A stretch of 5,717 nucleotides of DNA from CF-13 sp035279665 (GTDB lineage Bacteria; Chloroflexota; Dormibacteria; CF-121), in assembly GCA_035279665.1 (NCBI GenBank), contig DATEHI010000101.1, positions 1 through 5,717 on the forward strand. The letters run 5' to 3'. The notes beneath the pieces were generated by a model. It was given only the letters and a program-made list of their open reading frames with translations. It had not been told where the DNA came from and ran no database searches. Shown one piece after another: positions 5,594 through 5,717 of the stretch. A program made the translations under genes and the position numbers. Every line of letters begins with the position of its first letter. Within the stretch, counting starts at the first letter, position 1.

Positions 5594-5717
5594 ACGAAGA
5601 CGAGCGCGAACCGCCGTATCTCTATCCCGACTACGTCGGGACGCGTTTGCGCGCGCCGGCGAAGCCGTTGGTCAACCTTCCCGAGGGGTTTCATGATTTC
5701 CCGGCGCCGTTGTTTCC
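5590..5717 (+). CDS. pcaH: Probable protocatechuate 3,4-dioxygenase beta subunit, first 42 codons (3' end outside window)
   Basis: The ATG at 5590 overlaps the livM stop and opens a frame that stays open to the window edge. The visible protein has EPPYLYPDYVGTRLRAPAKP, then LVNLP and a terminal PAPLF. This matches, without gaps, the N-terminal arm of PcaH as I remember it from Acinetobacter (PPAY-PGY-T--LRSP---LI ... APHF), the region ahead of the intradiol dioxygenase core. The iron ligands (two Tyr, two His) lie beyond the window, so catalytic function cannot be confirmed. The enzyme would cleave protocatechuate between its two hydroxyls to 3-carboxy-cis,cis-muconate, which is exactly the product-handling step after PobA. 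pcaG would be expected immediately downstream. A related intradiol dioxygenase is the main alternative. Confidence 0.78.
   Translation, partial: MNEDEREPPYLYPDYVGTRLRAPAKPLVNLPEGFHDFPAPLF

Overview
This GC-rich, gene-dense window reads as one compact aromatic-acid catabolic locus, probably for 4-hydroxybenzoate or a related compound feeding the protocatechuate branch of the beta-ketoadipate pathway. It is a divergon. On the minus strand a MarR-family regulator gene (367-867) is followed, with a 4-nt overlap, by the 5' part of a 4-hydroxybenzoate 3-monooxygenase gene (pobA; from 370 running off the left edge). On the plus strand, from 937 to the right edge, lie genes for a Tat/lipobox substrate-binding lipoprotein, two ABC ATPases (LivG-like, LivF-like), two ABC permeases (LivH-like, LivM-like) and the first 42 codons of what looks like a protocatechuate 3,4-dioxygenase beta subunit (pcaH).

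The only real intergenic space is the 69 bp between the divergent starts (868-936). A near-consensus sigma-70-type promoter for the plus-strand operon (TTGACA, 17 bp, TATATT) and a weaker one for the regulator (TTCAAA, 17 bp, TATAGT) share -10 bases there, and the plus-strand -35 box overlaps the regulator's start codon. A dimeric MarR protein bound here could control both directions. Every other gene junction overlaps by 4 or 8 nt, so each unit looks like one translationally coupled operon.

Proposed joint action (inference from family and context): the lipoprotein captures an aromatic acid outside the membrane, the LivHM/LivGF-type transporter imports it, PobA hydroxylates 4-hydroxybenzoate to protocatechuate, and the intradiol dioxygenase opens the ring. 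The families are known. The interesting part is the linkage of a branched-chain-amino-acid-type ABC importer to PobA and to an intradiol dioxygenase around one regulatory switch, which points to a substrate other than amino acids.

Organism: high GC, a substrate-binding protein made as a Tat-dependent lipoprotein, and a fragment resembling a GC-rich dispersed repeat all fit a monoderm-like high-GC bacterium. Chloroflexota (Thermomicrobia-like) or Actinomycetota are plausible; this is a low-confidence guess. I saw no RNA genes, mobile elements, CRISPR arrays or convincing terminators.
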